Notes: generated by a model from the letters alone, not told the origin. A stretch of 64,000 nt of DNA from Pseudorhodoferax sp965279475 (GCA_965279475.1 CBDIIA010000003.1:2232001-2296000), one strand, 5' to 3'. Shown: positions 8,749 through 17,284, numbered from the stretch's first letter. Translations and numbers: made by a program.

Positions 8749-8807
8749 CGGCCTGACCGCGGCGCGGGGCCTGCAGGCCCTGCCGCCCCACACGACAGCG
8801 CCCCCGG

Positions 8808-8830
8808 CCTGCAGCACCCGACGCTGCAGG
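8808..8830 (+). terminator. Hairpin after the glutathione transferase gene
   Basis: CCTGCAGC and GCTGCAGG form an eight-base-pair stem with a seven-base loop, 60 bases after the stop codon. A second palindrome, GGGCCTGCAGGCCC (8767-8780), lies just before it. There is no T-tract, so intrinsic termination is uncertain; the hairpins may instead protect the transcript end. Confidence 0.4.
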
Positions 8831-8946
8831 GCCCCACACCCGATGACGCCCCTGCGGGTCGCCTGTCCATTCATTGAGGGGACCTAAGAGTTCCCCATGA
8901 ATATCAATTTGTCCGCATGAATGAAAGTTGCTCCAATCACGCTCAT

Positions 8947-8970
8947 CCGAACGTGACACCCTGCGTTCGG
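8947..8970. promoter_or_regulatory. Inverted repeat upstream of the Bug-led operon
   Basis: CCGAACG and CGTTCGG are perfect seven-base arms separated by ten bases, ending 35 bases before the start codon of the Bug protein gene. The position suits an operator or a leader hairpin. The regulator is unknown; the LysR protein encoded at the end of this gene series is one candidate. Confidence 0.4.
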
Positions 8971-9005
8971 TCTCGAAAACCAAATCCGCATCGGAGACAA
9001 ACGTC

Positions 9006-9968
9006 ATGTCGGTCCATCCCCTGAGATCCGCGCTGGCCATCGCCAGCCTTGCCTTCACCATGACCCAGGCCCTGGCCTGGCCGGACAAGCCCATCGAGCT
9101 CGTCGTGGGTTTCGCGGCCGGCGGCGGCACCGACATCACGGCACGGACCCTGGCGGTTCATCTGGGCAAGCGCCTGAACACGCAGGTGCTGGTGGTCAAC
9201 AAGCTGGGCGCCTCCGGGGAACTGGGCCTCAACTATGTGGCCAAGGCGGCGCCGGACGGCTACGTCATCGGCATGACCAACATGCCTGGCCTGGTCAGCC
9301 TGCCCATCGAACGCAAGACGCAGTACAAGGCCGGTGATTTCGCGTATCTGGCCAACCTGGTGCGCGACCCGAGTGCCTTCAGCGTCATCGGCGGCAGCAA
9401 GTACAAGAACCTCGGCGACCTAATCGCCGATGCGAAGGCCAAACCCGGCGAGATCTCGTTCGGCTCCACCGGCGTCGGCACCGACGATCACCTGCAGATG
9501 GTGATGTTCGAGAAAGCCACCGGCGTGCGGCTGAACCACATCCCGTTCAACGGGGCCGGCCCGCTGCGCACCGCGCTGCTGGGCAGCCACGTGGTGATCG
9601 CCGGCATGAACCTGGGCGAGGCGATGCCGCACCGGGGCAAGGTCCAGATCCTGGCGCAGGCCAGCCCCGGGCGCTCCCGGCTGGCGCCGGATGTGCCGAG
9701 CTTCAACGAACAAGGCGTCGCGCTGGTCATCAGCTCCGAGCGCGGCATCATCGCGCCCAAGGGCATTCCACCGGACGTGGAGCGCCGCCTGATCGAGGCG
9801 CTGCGCAGCACTGCCGCCGATCCGGAATTCCAGAAGCAGATGGAAGCGCAGTTCACCGAGATGGACTATGTGGAAGGCGCGGCCTGGAAGGAACGGCTGG
9901 ACAAGGCCACGCTGGAGTTCTCGGCCATCTGGAAAACCACGCCGTGGGGCGATGCCGCCAAGCCCTGA
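9006..9968 (+). CDS. Bug-family (TctC-type) periplasmic solute-binding protein
   Basis: A 320-residue periplasmic binding protein. It begins with a signal peptide ending around TQALAWPDKPIELVVGFAAGGG; the AWPDKPI start and the GGGTDITAR loop are hallmarks of the Bug family. These proteins bind small carboxylates or other polar compounds and work with a tripartite tricarboxylate transporter or as sensors. The ATG at 9006 is preceded by GGAG with nine bases of spacing; an ATG at 8928 was rejected. No TctA or TctB membrane subunit lies nearby. It heads a run with an aldehyde dehydrogenase, a dehydrogenase and a LysR regulator, so its ligand may feed that pathway. Confidence 0.92.
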   Translation: MSVHPLRSALAIASLAFTMTQALAWPDKPIELVVGFAAGGGTDITARTLAVHLGKRLNTQVLVVNKLGASGELGLNYVAKAAPDGYVIGMTNMPGLVSLPIERKTQYKAGDFAYLANLVRDPSAFSVIGGSKYKNLGDLIADAKAKPGEISFGSTGVGTDDHLQMVMFEKATGVRLNHIPFNGAGPLRTALLGSHVVIAGMNLGEAMPHRGKVQILAQASPGRSRLAPDVPSFNEQGVALVISSERGIIAPKGIPPDVERRLIEALRSTAADPEFQKQMEAQFTEMDYVEGAAWKERLDKATLEFSAIWKTTPWGDAAKP

Positions 9969-10005
9969 ACCGTGCGCCTCTGACTCTCGAACCCTGGACA
10001 TCCCG

Positions 10006-11442
10006 ATGGCACTGCAAGACGCCCCCCACGAACTCATCAGCATCGACCCGGCCAACGGCGAGGAAGTCGCACGCGTGCGCATCACCTCCCCCGAAGAACT
10101 GGACGCGGCGGTCGCCCGGGCCTGGACGGCCTACCACACCTCCGGCTGGAAGAACCTGCTGCCGCACCGACGGGCCGCCGTGCTGCACGCCATCGCCAAC
10201 CGGCTCGACGCGGAGAAGGAGACGCTGGCCGTGCTGCAGATGCGCGACAACGGCAAGCCGCTGGCCGAATGCCGTGGCATGGTCGACTCCGCCGTGGGCA
10301 CGTTCCGCTACTACGCGGGCGTCTGCGAGACCTTGCAGACCGACGTGACACCCTCGCGCGGCGACTATCTGTCGTTCACCGTGCTGGAGCCCTTCGGCGT
10401 GGTGGCGGCCATCACGCCGTGGAACTCGCCGGTGATGAACGATGCGACCAAGGTCGCGCCCGCCCTGGCCGCCGGCAACGCCGTGCTGCTCAAGCCCTCG
10501 GAAGACTCACCGCTGCTGGCGCCGGAACTGGTCCGCATCGCACTGGCCGCCGGCCTGCCCGAGGGCATGCTGCAGGCCGTGCAGGGCCGCGGCGCCGACG
10601 TGGGCGCCGCCCTGGTGGCCCACCCCGGCGTGCGCATGGTCTCGTTCACCGGCGGCACGGCGTCGGGTCGCGCCATCGGGCGGGTGGCCGGCGACCGGCT
10701 GATCCCGGCCGCGCTGGAACTCGGCGGCAAGTCGCCGCACATCGTGTTCGCGGACGCCGAGCGCACGCACGCGGTGGCGGCTGTGGTCGCGGGCATCTTC
10801 GGCTCGGCCGGCCAATCCTGCGTGGCGGGCTCGCGGCTGTTCATCGAACAGAGCATCTACCCCGAGGTGCTGGAGGCGGTGGTGACGCGGGCCAAGGCCT
10901 TGCGGCTGGATCTGCCGGATGCGCCCGGCGTGGAGATGGGGCCGCTGGCCTCGTTCCACCACCGCGAGCGCGTGGCGCGTTTCGTCGAGCGTGCGCGCGC
11001 CGAAGGCGGCCGGGTGCTGTGCGGCGGTGCGGCGCCCGAAGGCGAGCGTTATGCGCGCGGCGCGTTCTACCTGCCCACCGTGATCGATGGCCTGGGTTTC
11101 GACGCGCTGTCGTGCCAGGAGGAGGCTTTCGGCCCGGTGCTGGTGGCCCTGCCGTTCCAGGAGGAGGAAGACCTGATCCGCCAGGCCAACGGCACGGCGT
11201 TCGGCCTGGCCTGCGGCATCTGGACCGAGAGTTTCAAACGCGCCTGGCGCATCGGCCGGGCGCTGGAGGCGGGCTCGGTCTGGATCAACACCTACAAGCA
11301 GTCCGTCACCAGCACCCCGTTCGGCGGCTTCAAGAACAGCGGGATCGGCCGCGAAAAGGGCATCGACGGTCTACGCCTCTATGCCCAGGTCAAGAGCATG
11401 TACTTCGGCCTGCACGAACAGCCGATGTCGGTCGCCAAGTGA
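10006..11442 (+). CDS. NAD(P)-dependent aldehyde dehydrogenase
   Basis: A 478-residue enzyme of the ALDH superfamily that oxidises an aldehyde to the acid. The catalytic cysteine is C272 in GQSCVAGSR and the general base is E238 in LELGGKSPH. The cofactor-binding segments ITPWNSPV, KPSEDSPL and SFTGGTASG are all present, and the C-terminal oligomerisation part ends with TPFGGFKNSGIGREKG. Length is normal. It starts 37 bases after the Bug gene and is followed 32 bases later by a dehydrogenase gene, consistent with a catabolic operon. The substrate is not predictable from sequence. Confidence 0.95.
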   Translation: MALQDAPHELISIDPANGEEVARVRITSPEELDAAVARAWTAYHTSGWKNLLPHRRAAVLHAIANRLDAEKETLAVLQMRDNGKPLAECRGMVDSAVGTFRYYAGVCETLQTDVTPSRGDYLSFTVLEPFGVVAAITPWNSPVMNDATKVAPALAAGNAVLLKPSEDSPLLAPELVRIALAAGLPEGMLQAVQGRGADVGAALVAHPGVRMVSFTGGTASGRAIGRVAGDRLIPAALELGGKSPHIVFADAERTHAVAAVVAGIFGSAGQSCVAGSRLFIEQSIYPEVLEAVVTRAKALRLDLPDAPGVEMGPLASFHHRERVARFVERARAEGGRVLCGGAAPEGERYARGAFYLPTVIDGLGFDALSCQEEAFGPVLVALPFQEEEDLIRQANGTAFGLACGIWTESFKRAWRIGRALEAGSVWINTYKQSVTSTPFGGFKNSGIGREKGIDGLRLYAQVKSMYFGLHEQPMSVAK

Positions 11443-11474
11443 CACTCCCAAGCCTCCCTACCCCACACACCGCC

Positions 11475-12365
11475 ATGAACCACACGAAGAAAGTCGCCGT
11501 CTACGGCCTGGGCAACATGGGCTACCCGATCGCCGAACGGATCGGGCGTCATTTTGCGGTCAAGGTGGCCGACCTCGCCACGGCACAGGTCGAACGGGCG
11601 CGGTCCGCCTTCGGCGCCGTGGCCATCCAGGGGCCGGACGATGTGGCCGACGTCGACGTGGTCGTGCTGTCCCTGCCCAGTCCGTCGATCTCGCAAGCCA
11701 TCCTGCGGCAGATCGCACCACGGCTGCCCAAACGGGCCGTGGTGGTGGAGACCAGCACCGTCAACCCCGACGACATCCGCGCAGGCGGTGCCCTGCTCGC
11801 GCCCCATGGTCTGGAGATCGTCGACGCCTCGGTGCTGGCCGGCGTCGCGCAGATGGAGGCCGGCACGGCGTCGCTGGCGCTGGGCGGCTCACCCGAGGCC
11901 ATCGCCCGCGTGCAGGACGTGCTGGACGCGATCACCCCCAAGCAGATCTACTTCGGCGCCAGCGGCGCCGGCGCGGCGGCCAAAGTCATCAACAACGCGG
12001 TCGCGCATGCGGTGATGGTGGTGGTGGCGGAGGCCGGGTCGATGGCGACGGCTGCCGGCGTCAGCACCGAGAAGCTGATCGCGCTGCTGTCGGACAAGCA
12101 GATGGGCATCCACCGCCCCTTGACCTACCGCTTCGCCGACCGCATCGTGAACGGCGACTACGCCGGCGGCATGCCGCTGGACGCCGCGCGCAAGGATTCG
12201 CAGCTCGCGCTGGCCCTGGCGCAGTCGCTCGGCGTGCCGCTGTTCGCGATCCAGGGTTCGCATTCGGTCTATGACATGGCGGCCTGCGCCGGCTACGGCC
12301 GGGACGACTACGCCGCCATCGCCAAGCTCTGGGCCGACTGGGGCCGGCCGTCCGTACCATCCTGA
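11475..12365 (+). CDS. 3-hydroxyisobutyrate dehydrogenase-like NAD-binding protein
   Basis: A 296-residue beta-hydroxyacid dehydrogenase. The N-terminal Rossmann fold has the dinucleotide motif GLGNMG at residues 11-16. The substrate-binding segment DASVLAGVAQMEAGT and the catalytic lysine segment GAAAKVINNAV are present, followed by the all-helical C-terminal domain with LDAARKDSQLALALA. Members oxidise 3-hydroxyisobutyrate, tartronate semialdehyde or related hydroxy acids, or act as imine reductases. Together with the aldehyde dehydrogenase just upstream it suggests stepwise oxidation of a hydroxy compound. The first residues of the second motif differ from strict HIBADH (DASVLAG in place of DAPVSGG), so the substrate is likely different. 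Confidence 0.9.
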   Translation: MNHTKKVAVYGLGNMGYPIAERIGRHFAVKVADLATAQVERARSAFGAVAIQGPDDVADVDVVVLSLPSPSISQAILRQIAPRLPKRAVVVETSTVNPDDIRAGGALLAPHGLEIVDASVLAGVAQMEAGTASLALGGSPEAIARVQDVLDAITPKQIYFGASGAGAAAKVINNAVAHAVMVVVAEAGSMATAAGVSTEKLIALLSDKQMGIHRPLTYRFADRIVNGDYAGGMPLDAARKDSQLALALAQSLGVPLFAIQGSHSVYDMAACAGYGRDDYAAIAKLWADWGRPSVPS

Positions 12366-12376
12366 CACTGCCGCAC

Positions 12377-12391
12377 GCCTCGGGCCGAGGC
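12377..12391 (+). terminator. Short GC-rich hairpin after the dehydrogenase gene
   Basis: GCCTCGG and CCGAGGC are perfect inverted arms around a single G, 12 bases after the stop codon, followed by TT only. It may act as a weak terminator before the LysR gene. No long T-tract is present. Confidence 0.3.
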
Positions 12392-12423
12392 TTCGCCGAA
12401 CCCCATGCCCGTACCATGCCGGC

Positions 12424-13356
12424 ATGGCGATGAACATCAAGTACCGACCGATCAAGGCCTTCCTGCTGGCGGTCGACAACGGTTCCTTCACGCGGGCGGC
12501 CAATCTGCTCGGCGTGACCCAGCCGTCCTTCACGACGCTGATTCAGGACCTGGAGCAGACGCTGGGCGTGCGGCTGTTCGAACGTTCGACGCGCAGCATC
12601 GCCCTCACCGCCGCCGGTGAAGACTTCCTGCGCCGCATCCAGCGCCCGCTGGCGGATGTGGAAGAGGCCTACCGCAGCGTGCTGGACCTGGCGGCGGCGC
12701 GCCGCGGCTCGGTGGTGGTCGGCGCCTTGCCATCGGCCGCCTTTTCCCTGGTGCCGGCCGCGCTGGAGTCGCTGCGCAGCGCCCACCCGGCGCTGACGGC
12801 GCGGGTCATCGAAGCCCACAACGACGAGCTGTTGATGATGCTGCGCACCAACCAGGTCGAATGCGTGATCGCCACCCTGGACGGCGCGGCATCCGACCTG
12901 AGCATGGACCCGGTGATCGCCGATTGCTTCTGTGCGGTGTATCCAGAGCAGCATCCGCTGGCCACGGCCAAGCGCCTGGTCTGGCACGACCTGCTGCAGT
13001 ACGAGCTGATCCTGCTGTCCAAGGGCTCGAACGCCCGCGCGCAGTTCGACCAGGCGCTGCAGCGCAAGTCGGCACCGGCCGCCCTTACGCCGCGCTACGA
13101 CGTGACCCACATCATCACGGCCGCCTCGATGGTGAGCCACGGCCTGGGCGTGGCGGTGCTGCCGCTGCTGTCGCTGCCCAATCTGGACCTGCGCGGCCTG
13201 GCCACCCGGCTCATCAATTCCAGCAACGCGCGCCGCAGCATTGGTGTGGTCACCCGGAAGGACCGCGTACTGGGCCCGGCGACGCAGCGTTTCGTCGAGC
13301 ATCTGAAAGGCGTGGCGCCCTGGGTGGCGGCGCAGTTGCCGCACGCGCTGGGCTGA
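12424..13356 (+). CDS. LysR-family transcriptional regulator
   Basis: A 310-residue LysR regulator. The N-terminal helix-turn-helix is in FLLAVDNGSFTRAANLLGVT, followed by QPSFTTLIQDLEQTLGVRLFER, and the rest is the two-lobed ligand-binding domain. Two ATGs (12424 and 12430) could start it; neither has a clear ribosome binding site and the six-base difference does not affect the domain. It lies 58 bases after the dehydrogenase on the same strand, so it probably controls the Bug/ALDH/dehydrogenase genes. The next gene converges on it. Confidence 0.93.
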   Translation: MAMNIKYRPIKAFLLAVDNGSFTRAANLLGVTQPSFTTLIQDLEQTLGVRLFERSTRSIALTAAGEDFLRRIQRPLADVEEAYRSVLDLAAARRGSVVVGALPSAAFSLVPAALESLRSAHPALTARVIEAHNDELLMMLRTNQVECVIATLDGAASDLSMDPVIADCFCAVYPEQHPLATAKRLVWHDLLQYELILLSKGSNARAQFDQALQRKSAPAALTPRYDVTHIITAASMVSHGLGVAVLPLLSLPNLDLRGLATRLINSSNARRSIGVVTRKDRVLGPATQRFVEHLKGVAPWVAAQLPHALG

Positions 13357-13421
13357 AGCGACGCCCCCTCGACTGCACCGAACGACCCTGCTTCCGAGGC
13401 CGGAACCCGCGCCCTGCCCGG

Positions 13422-14459
13422 TCAGGCCGGCTGCGGGCGCCAGGCGATCACGCCGGCCGTGCGCGCGCGCACCTCGGGTGTTGCCAGACAGGTCGCCACG
13501 GCCTCGTACCCCGGGGCGCCCGAGTACGGCGCAACGCGCGTCGGCGGGCTGTGGTTGGCCGGGCACAGGATGATGGCCTCGTCAGGCCCGACCGCCGCCA
13601 GATCCAGGATCGCGCACGAACGTGTGATCAGGAACAGCGCTCGCCCGCCGGCCCTGGCCCGATGCCGGAGATGGCCGATGAGCGCCTCCTGCGTGGCGTG
13701 GTCCAGGCCCTGCTCGACCATGTCGACGACCAGCACCGCGGGGCCATCGGTTTCCAGCGCCACGAGCAGCGCCGTCAGCGCCTCGGACTCCGCGGCGCCC
13801 TCGTCCTTCAACCAGGCCAGACGCTGTGCAACGCGCGCTGCACGCGCCGCATCGGTTTGCGGATCGGGCACCGTCCACGCCTCGCCATTCAGGGAGCGGT
13901 CCAGCCCCACAAAGGCCGCATGCGGCAACACCTCCGCCAGCCGCATCGCCAGCCGTGTCTTGCCGCTGCCCAGCGGGCCGATGATGTAGTTCAACGGCCG
14001 GATGTCATGCAGCTCGAACCATTCGCCGCCCCATGGCCATGGCAGCGCCAACCCGGTGACCGACCCGGCCGCGCCCGTCAGCAGACGCGGCAGTTCGCCC
14101 TGGGCAGGCGCTTCACCTCGGGCCAGGTCGGCACGCAGCCGGCGCACCTTGTCCATCGTGCCCACCAGGCGACGCACGTCGCGATCGAGGTTCGCCTCGT
14201 GGGCAGCCAGGGCCGGCTCCAGGCCCTCCGCTTCGCCGGACAGCACACGCGCCACCTGCGCCAGGCTCAGACCCAGCGCGCGCAGCGCCACGATCTCCGC
14301 CGCACGCGCCATCGCGTCGGGCCCATAGGCCCGGTACCCCGACGCCGTGCGGTCGGGCCGCAGCAGGCCCTGCTGCTCGTAGAGCCGCAAGGCCTTGGCG
14401 GAAACGCCGAGCCGGCCGGCGGCCTCGGACGCGGTGAAGAAGGGGTGAGGATGGGTCAT
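13422..14459 (-). CDS. MerR-type DNA-binding domain fused to a P-loop ATPase
   Basis: A 345-residue fusion. Residues 5-72 are a MerR winged helix-turn-helix (FTASEAAGRLGVSAKALRLYEQ and later YRAYG), followed by a coiled-coil-like dimerisation stretch to about residue 115. The rest is a P-loop domain with Walker A GPLGSGKT at 161-168 and a Walker B-like VLVVDMVEQ near residue 245. The layout resembles ABC or AAA ATPases but no ABC signature (LSGGQ) is visible. Classic MerR proteins are half this length and bind metals or drugs, so this one may sense nucleotide state or a protein partner. It follows the sirtuin gene by 103 bases on the same strand. Confidence 0.85.
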   Translation of the reverse strand: MTHPHPFFTASEAAGRLGVSAKALRLYEQQGLLRPDRTASGYRAYGPDAMARAAEIVALRALGLSLAQVARVLSGEAEGLEPALAAHEANLDRDVRRLVGTMDKVRRLRADLARGEAPAQGELPRLLTGAAGSVTGLALPWPWGGEWFELHDIRPLNYIIGPLGSGKTRLAMRLAEVLPHAAFVGLDRSLNGEAWTVPDPQTDAARAARVAQRLAWLKDEGAAESEALTALLVALETDGPAVLVVDMVEQGLDHATQEALIGHLRHRARAGGRALFLITRSCAILDLAAVGPDEAIILCPANHSPPTRVAPYSGAPGYEAVATCLATPEVRARTAGVIAWRPQPA

Positions 14460-14562
14460 GCGGGCCTCGTGCCGGGTTGAAGTGCACGCATCTTGGGGGT
14501 GGCCCCTGGGGCCGGGTCAACAAGATGGGGCGTAGCGAGCTGTAAGCCGATGGCTTTTCTGG

Positions 14563-15420
14563 TCAGCGAGCACCCGCCACGACCTCCCGCACCGCCAGCC
14601 GCTCAACCAACGCGGCCAAGGTCGACCCGATCGGCTGCTCGACCTTGAGCGTGAACAGCTCGTCGGCGCGGGTGCGGCCCATGTTGAGCGCGGCGATCGG
14701 CTTGGCCGCCGCCGCGGCGCTTTGCGCGAAGCGGTAGCCCGAATACACCATCAGCGACGAGCCGACCACGAGCATCGCGTCGGCCGCCTCCAGTGCTGCC
14801 ATCGATGCGGCGACGCGTTCGCGCGGCACGCTCTCGCCGAAGAACACCACGTCGGGTTTCAGCAGACCGCCGCACTGCGGGCATGGCGGCACGTCGAAGC
14901 TGGCGAAGTCGCGGCCATCCAGATCCGCATCGCCGTCGGGCGCCACGTGCGCATCGAGCGCGGCCCACGACGGGTTGCGGCGCAGCAGTTCGGCCTGCAG
15001 GGCTGCGCGCGGGGAGCGGGTCTCGCAGGCCATGCAGCGCACGGTGTCGATGCGCCCATGCAGGTCGATGGTGCTGCGGCTGCCGGCGGCATCGTGCAGG
15101 CCATCGACGTTCTGCGTCAGCAACAGCTGCACATGGCCCGCCGCTTCCAGTTGCGCCAGGGCGCGGTGTGCCGGCCCCGGATGGGCCTGGCCGATGGTGC
15201 GCCAGCCGATCAGGCTGCGGGCCCAGTAGCGTTTGCGGGTGGCCTCGTCGCCCATGAAGGCCTGGTAGGTGACCGGCGGCGTGCGTTTCCAATCGCCGTT
15301 GGCATCGCGGTAGTCGGGGATGCCCGACTCGGTGCTGCAGCCGGCGCCGGTCAGCACGAACAACCGGCGGTGGCGGGTGGCGAAATCGGCAAGCGCGGCA
15401 AGTGCGGCAACGGGGTCCAT
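14563..15420 (-). CDS. Sir2-family NAD-dependent protein deacylase (sirtuin)
   Basis: A 285-residue sirtuin. The NAD-binding motif GAGCSTESGIPDYR lies at about 25-38, TQNVDGLHDAAG near residue 103 and the catalytic histidine in DLHGRI near 120. The structural zinc is held by two pairs of cysteines (CMAC and CPQC). NAD-contacting GSSLMVYSG and LNMGRT follow. The sequence pattern is closest to SIRT4-type (class II) enzymes, which remove acyl groups or transfer ADP-ribose. It sits between the Sua5-like gene and the MerR-ATPase gene on the same strand; a functional link is unproven. Confidence 0.93.
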   Translation of the reverse strand: MDPVAALAALADFATRHRRLFVLTGAGCSTESGIPDYRDANGDWKRTPPVTYQAFMGDEATRKRYWARSLIGWRTIGQAHPGPAHRALAQLEAAGHVQLLLTQNVDGLHDAAGSRSTIDLHGRIDTVRCMACETRSPRAALQAELLRRNPSWAALDAHVAPDGDADLDGRDFASFDVPPCPQCGGLLKPDVVFFGESVPRERVAASMAALEAADAMLVVGSSLMVYSGYRFAQSAAAAAKPIAALNMGRTRADELFTLKVEQPIGSTLAALVERLAVREVVAGAR

Positions 15421-15465
15421 CGGCCGAGCATACGGCCAAGGGCAGCGCTCTGCCGGGCTACCGGA

Positions 15466-16164
15466 TCAAGCCGCGGTGCGGCGCTCTGGAATCGGGCCCA
15501 GATCGATCTTGAAGTAACGCTGCAGGATGTCGCGGATCTGCTCGTAGCAGATGCCCCAGCGCACGACCTTCCAGTGGACGAAGTCGATGATGGTGCTCGA
15601 GATGTTGATCGCGTTGTGGTAGCGGCACAGGCCGTAGTCGATCTCGATGCCGGCCACCGCGCGCACCTCGGGTTCGATGTCCTCGAGCCTGAACTTGCTG
15701 CCTCCCAGCGACTTGTTGGCCGACGAGCCGAAGATCGGGAAACTCTGCTCGATGCTGAGCCGGGCCAGCTCGTCGTGCAGCGGGCCGGCGTTGAGCAGCA
15801 GGGCCAGCGTGCCGTCGCGGGTCGACAGCTCGATCGAGCGCTTGTCGACCTTGCTGTAGAACGGATGGTCGGCGCGGAACGGCGCGACGACGGTGAACGG
15901 CAGGTCGAAGTCTTCCAGCAGGCACTTCACGACCTCCTTGGCCTTGGCGTCGACCTGGTGCACTTCCTTGAACAGCGCGTAGCTGCCGATGTTGCCGCTG
16001 GTCTTGGTCAGCGCGCGGCCCTTGGTGCGGTAGATCTCCTCGATGGTCGGCACGCCGTGGCCCCAGATGCCGTAGGACACATCGTGGGGCAGGATGGCGA
16101 TCTTGCCCTCCTTCAGGGCGGCGAGCACGCGCTGGGCGTCGGCTTTCACATTCAATACGGACAT
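15466..16164 (-). CDS. Sua5/YciO/YrdC-fold protein
   Basis: A 232-residue protein with the YrdC fold used by threonylcarbamoyl-AMP synthases, which start t6A modification of tRNA. The substrate-binding signatures TKGRALTK (KxR) and SSAN (SxN) are visible. The sequence has an insertion-rich central part and a C-terminal extension of about 40 residues (IDFVHWKVVRWGICYEQ onward) unlike standard TsaC. Its operon is also unusual, 35 bases downstream of a Bug binding protein and followed by a sirtuin. It could be a divergent paralogue with another role. The ATG at 16164 is the family start; the longer open frame upstream is a shadow of the Bug gene. Confidence 0.82.
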   Translation of the reverse strand: MSVLNVKADAQRVLAALKEGKIAILPHDVSYGIWGHGVPTIEEIYRTKGRALTKTSGNIGSYALFKEVHQVDAKAKEVVKCLLEDFDLPFTVVAPFRADHPFYSKVDKRSIELSTRDGTLALLLNAGPLHDELARLSIEQSFPIFGSSANKSLGGSKFRLEDIEPEVRAVAGIEIDYGLCRYHNAINISSTIIDFVHWKVVRWGICYEQIRDILQRYFKIDLGPIPERRTAA

Positions 16165-16199
16165 GGGTCTTCCTGGAACAAAGTGGGTGAACGGGGCGG

Positions 16200-17189
16200 T
16201 CAGTCGAGGCGGATGTTGGCGGCCTTCAGAATCGGGCCCCAGCGGTCGTACTCGTTGCGCAGCAGCGCGGCGGTCTGGGCCGTGCTGGTGATGAAGGGGT
16301 CGTAGCCTTGCTGGCGCAGCAGCTGGCGAAACTCGGGCTCGTTGCCGATCTCGGCGATGGCCGTCTGCACCTTGTCGACGATGTCCTTCGGCGTGCCGGC
16401 CGGTGCCATGACCACGAAGCGCAACGCCACGTGCACGGCCGGCCAGCCGGACTCGACGACGGTCGGGATGTTGGGTGCGAGTTCGCTGCGCTTCTCGGTC
16501 AGCAGGGCCAATGCGCGCAGCTGGCCGCCCTGGATGTACTGCCGCACCGCGCCCAGCGTGAACATGCCGATCTGCGTGTGGCCGGCCAGCACGTCGGTGA
16601 CCGACTGGCCGCCGCCGCGGTAGTTGACCTGCGTGACCTCGATGCCGGTGGTGCGGGCCAGCAGCTCGAACGCAAGATGGTGGGGCGAGCCCTGGCCCGA
16701 GTTCGCGAAGTTCAGCTTGCCGGGCTGCTTCTTCGCCAGCTCGATGAACTCCTTCAGGTTGTTGGCCGGCACCGACGGGTGTACCGCCAGCACCAGTGGC
16801 GATTCGGCGATGAAGCTCACCGGCGCCAGGTCCTTGAACACGTCGTAACGCAGGTTGTTGTAGAGGTGGCCGAAGATCGCGATGGCGTCCGTGTTGATCA
16901 GCAGCGTGTAGCCGTCGGGTTTGGCCTGCGCCACCTCGGTCGAGCCGATGGTGCTGCCGGCGCCGGTCTTGTTCTCGATCACCACCGTCTGCCCGAGCTT
17001 CTGGCGCAAGCGGTCCGACAGCGGCCGGGCCAGCCCGTCGGCGCCACCACCGGGCGGGAACGGCACGATCAGCTTGATGGGTTTGGAGGGAAAGGGTTGC
17101 GCCAGCGCGGTTGCGCCGGTGGCGAGCCAGGTGCCTGCCGCGAGGGCAAGGCAAGCCAGGCCTTGTACCAGCCTTTGGGTGTGTGCCAC
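16200..17189 (-). CDS. Bug-family (TctC-type) periplasmic solute-binding protein
   Basis: A 329-residue binding protein with a signal peptide ending near ATALAQPFPSKPIKLIVPFPPGGG; the PSKPIKLIVPFPPGGGAD segment is diagnostic. I chose the GTG at 17189 because AGGAG lies seven bases upstream and no ATG fits. It follows a LysR regulator gene on the same strand with a large inverted repeat in between, and leads a pair with the Sua5-like gene. No membrane subunits of a tripartite tricarboxylate transporter are nearby, so it may share a transporter encoded elsewhere. The ligand is unknown. Confidence 0.92.
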   Translation of the reverse strand: MAHTQRLVQGLACLALAAGTWLATGATALAQPFPSKPIKLIVPFPPGGGADGLARPLSDRLRQKLGQTVVIENKTGAGSTIGSTEVAQAKPDGYTLLINTDAIAIFGHLYNNLRYDVFKDLAPVSFIAESPLVLAVHPSVPANNLKEFIELAKKQPGKLNFANSGQGSPHHLAFELLARTTGIEVTQVNYRGGGQSVTDVLAGHTQIGMFTLGAVRQYIQGGQLRALALLTEKRSELAPNIPTVVESGWPAVHVALRFVVMAPAGTPKDIVDKVQTAIAEIGNEPEFRQLLRQQGYDPFITSTAQTAALLRNEYDRWGPILKAANIRLD

Positions 17190-17238
17190 GGTTGTCTCCT
17201 GAGGGCTTTTGACGGGAGCCGCAAGAGTAGAAGGCCGT

Positions 17239-17272
17239 GATCCTTCAGTCCAATTGAATGTTTGGAAGGATC
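17239..17272. promoter_or_regulatory. Inverted repeat between LysR and Bug genes
   Basis: GATCCTTC and GAAGGATC are perfect eight-base arms with an 18-base spacer that is itself nearly symmetric (CCA...TGG around CAATTG). It lies 50 bases upstream of the Bug start codon and 13 bases past the LysR stop. No T-tract follows on the minus strand, so an operator is more likely than a terminator. Confidence 0.5.
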
Positions 17273-17284
17273 GTTTTGAAAAAC

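Noticed and set aside
13392..13405. TTCCG-AGGC-CGGAA palindrome between convergent LysR and MerR genes
   Set aside because: Only five base pairs and no T-tract; too weak to call a terminator.
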